Source: Spirochaetaceae bacterium (lineage in GTDB: Bacteria > Spirochaetota > Spirochaetia > Treponematales > Breznakiellaceae). From it: DNA of 5,021 bases. Below are positions 4,076-5,021 of this stretch, piece after piece. The stretch lies in NCBI GenBank assembly GCA_031265635.1, contig JAISCK010000234.1:1-5021 (forward strand), given 5' to 3'. The notes below the pieces were generated by a model that saw only the letters and a list, made by a program, of their open reading frames with translations, had not been told where the DNA came from and searched no databases. Position numbers and translations under genes: made by a program. The first letter of the stretch is position 1. Each line of letters starts with the position of its first letter.

Positions 4076-5021
4076 ATGAAGCGAATCGTTTTTTTTATAT
4101 GTATAGCGCTTTCTTTTACTATGACACTTTCCGCCAAGGGGCGGGGAGATACCGGGAGGGCGGACGGAAAAATAAATGTGGTTACCACGATCTTTCCGCC
4201 CTATGATTTTGTCCGCGAAATTGCCGGGGACAAAGTCAATCTTACCATGCTGCTTCCGCCCGGCGCGGAGAGCCATTCTTTTGAACCCACGCCCCAGGAC
4301 ATTATCAGGATACAAAACTGCGATGTTTTTGTGTATGTGGGCGGCGAATCCGACGCCTGGATAGAACGTATCCTCGAATCAATAGATACGGAGAACATAG
4401 AAATCATCACCTTCATGGACTGCGTGGATGTGGTGGAAGAGCTTGTTGTCGAAGGAATGCAGGATGAGGAGGAAGGCGCGGACGAAGAAGAAGTTGAATA
4501 TGACGAGCATGTCTGGACTTCTCCCCGGAACGCAAAACTGATCGTGCAAAAAATCACCGAGGTTCTTAAAGAGCGGGACGCGCCTAACGCGGCGCTCTAT
4601 GACCGAAACACCGCTTCCTATCTGGCAAAATTAACGGAACTGGACGCTTCTTTTCAGAGCATGATAAGCGGCGCGAGGCGGAAAGTTTTTATATTCGGCG
4701 ACCGTTTCCCCTTCCGTTACTTTGCCGACGCCTACGGCCTCAGCTACTATGCCGCCTTCCCCGGCTGTTCCACCGAGACCGAATGCAGCGCCGCGACCAT
4801 AGCCTTCCTGGTCAACAAGGTCAGAGCCGAAAGGATACCCGTAATTTTTCATATTGAACTTTCCAATGAAAGAATCGCCGACGCCATCTGCGAGGAAACA
4901 GGCGCCAAAAAGCTGCTGCTCCACGCGGTTCATAATATTTCCCGCAGGGATTTTGACCGGGGAGAAAGCTACTATCACCTGATGACCCAAAATATACAGA
5001 ACCTTAGGGAGGCCCTTTACT
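4076..5021 (+). CDS. znuA: Zinc ABC transporter substrate-binding protein (ZnuA/AdcA type), open to window end
   Basis: Cluster A-I periplasmic metal-binding protein that captures zinc (possibly manganese) for an ABC importer. A signal peptide (about 1-20, FFICIALSFTMTLSA) has no lipobox Cys at the cleavage site, so a soluble or signal-anchored form is likely. The mature part begins INVVTTIFPPYDFVREIAG. Candidate ligands are H67 (AESHSFEP) and H145 (DEHVWTSP). The usual third-His motif is replaced by FGDRFPFRYF (207-216), so D209, H259 (FHIELSN), H283 or H286 may complete the site. This GDRFPFRYF...FPGCSTETE type is, from memory, common in Firmicutes. The loop before H145 is acidic (EGMQDEEEGADEEEVEYDE) rather than His-rich. 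All 315 codons visible reach NIQNLREALY, close to the usual family C-terminus; the next codon begins with T. The permease and ATPase genes probably follow outside the window. Confidence 0.93.
   Translation, partial: MKRIVFFICIALSFTMTLSAKGRGDTGRADGKINVVTTIFPPYDFVREIAGDKVNLTMLLPPGAESHSFEPTPQDIIRIQNCDVFVYVGGESDAWIERILESIDTENIEIITFMDCVDVVEELVVEGMQDEEEGADEEEVEYDEHVWTSPRNAKLIVQKITEVLKERDAPNAALYDRNTASYLAKLTELDASFQSMISGARRKVFIFGDRFPFRYFADAYGLSYYAAFPGCSTETECSAATIAFLVNKVRAERIPVIFHIELSNERIADAICEETGAKKLLLHAVHNISRRDFDRGESYYHLMTQNIQNLREALY

Noticed and set aside
4022..4315. Minus-strand frames opposite the start of znuA and the gap before it
   Set aside because: They overlap the znuA signal peptide and the Shine-Dalgarno region in antisense and show no protein features.
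4201..4557. Ser/Thr-rich minus-strand frame
   Set aside because: The Ser runs are the reverse complement of the Asp/Glu codons in the acidic loop of the znuA-like gene, so it is a shadow.

Overview
The window reads as a piece of a spirochete chromosome, most likely Treponema-like, of fairly high GC. This is an inference from the conserved block rpsP-khpA-rimM-trmD-rplS, from the overall style of the proteins, and from recalled resemblance of several proteins to spirochete and Firmicutes families. No search was run. There are no rRNA or tRNA genes, CRISPR arrays or intact insertion sequences.

Minus strand, about 2864 down to 1: one translation and ribosome-assembly operon. A sigma-70-type promoter (TTGACT, 17 bp, TATGGT) lies about 140 nt before rpsP (ribosomal protein S16), with a structured leader between them. 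The order is then khpA (KH-domain RNA-binding protein), rimM (30S maturation factor), trmD (tRNA m1G37 methyltransferase) and rplS (ribosomal protein L19). RimM/TrmD and TrmD/RplS are joined by ATGA stop-start overlaps. No terminator follows rplS; a long Pro/Gly/Lys-rich reading frame continues off the left edge and is probably a real, unfinished gene. A short DNA motif (CTCTGTCCCCG and variants) recurs in this arm: as three in-frame 18-bp tandem copies inside trmD, as a degenerate copy in rimM, and in the left-edge frame.

Plus strand, 2903 to 3213: a divergent promoter drives a 91-residue three-helix membrane protein resembling half-size PQ-loop/SemiSWEET proteins.

Plus strand, 3213 to 5021: a probable zinc-homeostasis operon. 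It starts with a long palindrome holding a Fur-box-like 19-mer, followed by a consensus promoter, a Fur-superfamily regulator (probably Zur), a small secreted or membrane Cys-rich protein that overlaps the regulator gene, and a ZnuA-type periplasmic zinc-binding protein whose frame is open to the right edge and probably nearly complete. In the expected scheme, Zn-loaded regulator represses this operon, and under zinc starvation the binding protein delivers metal to an ABC transporter presumably encoded beyond the edge.

The most unusual observation is that both plus-strand promoters have the same geometry (17-bp spacer, then 6 bp from the -10 box to ATG). The predicted transcription start is the A of the start codon, so the membrane protein and the regulator are both predicted to be made from leaderless mRNAs.
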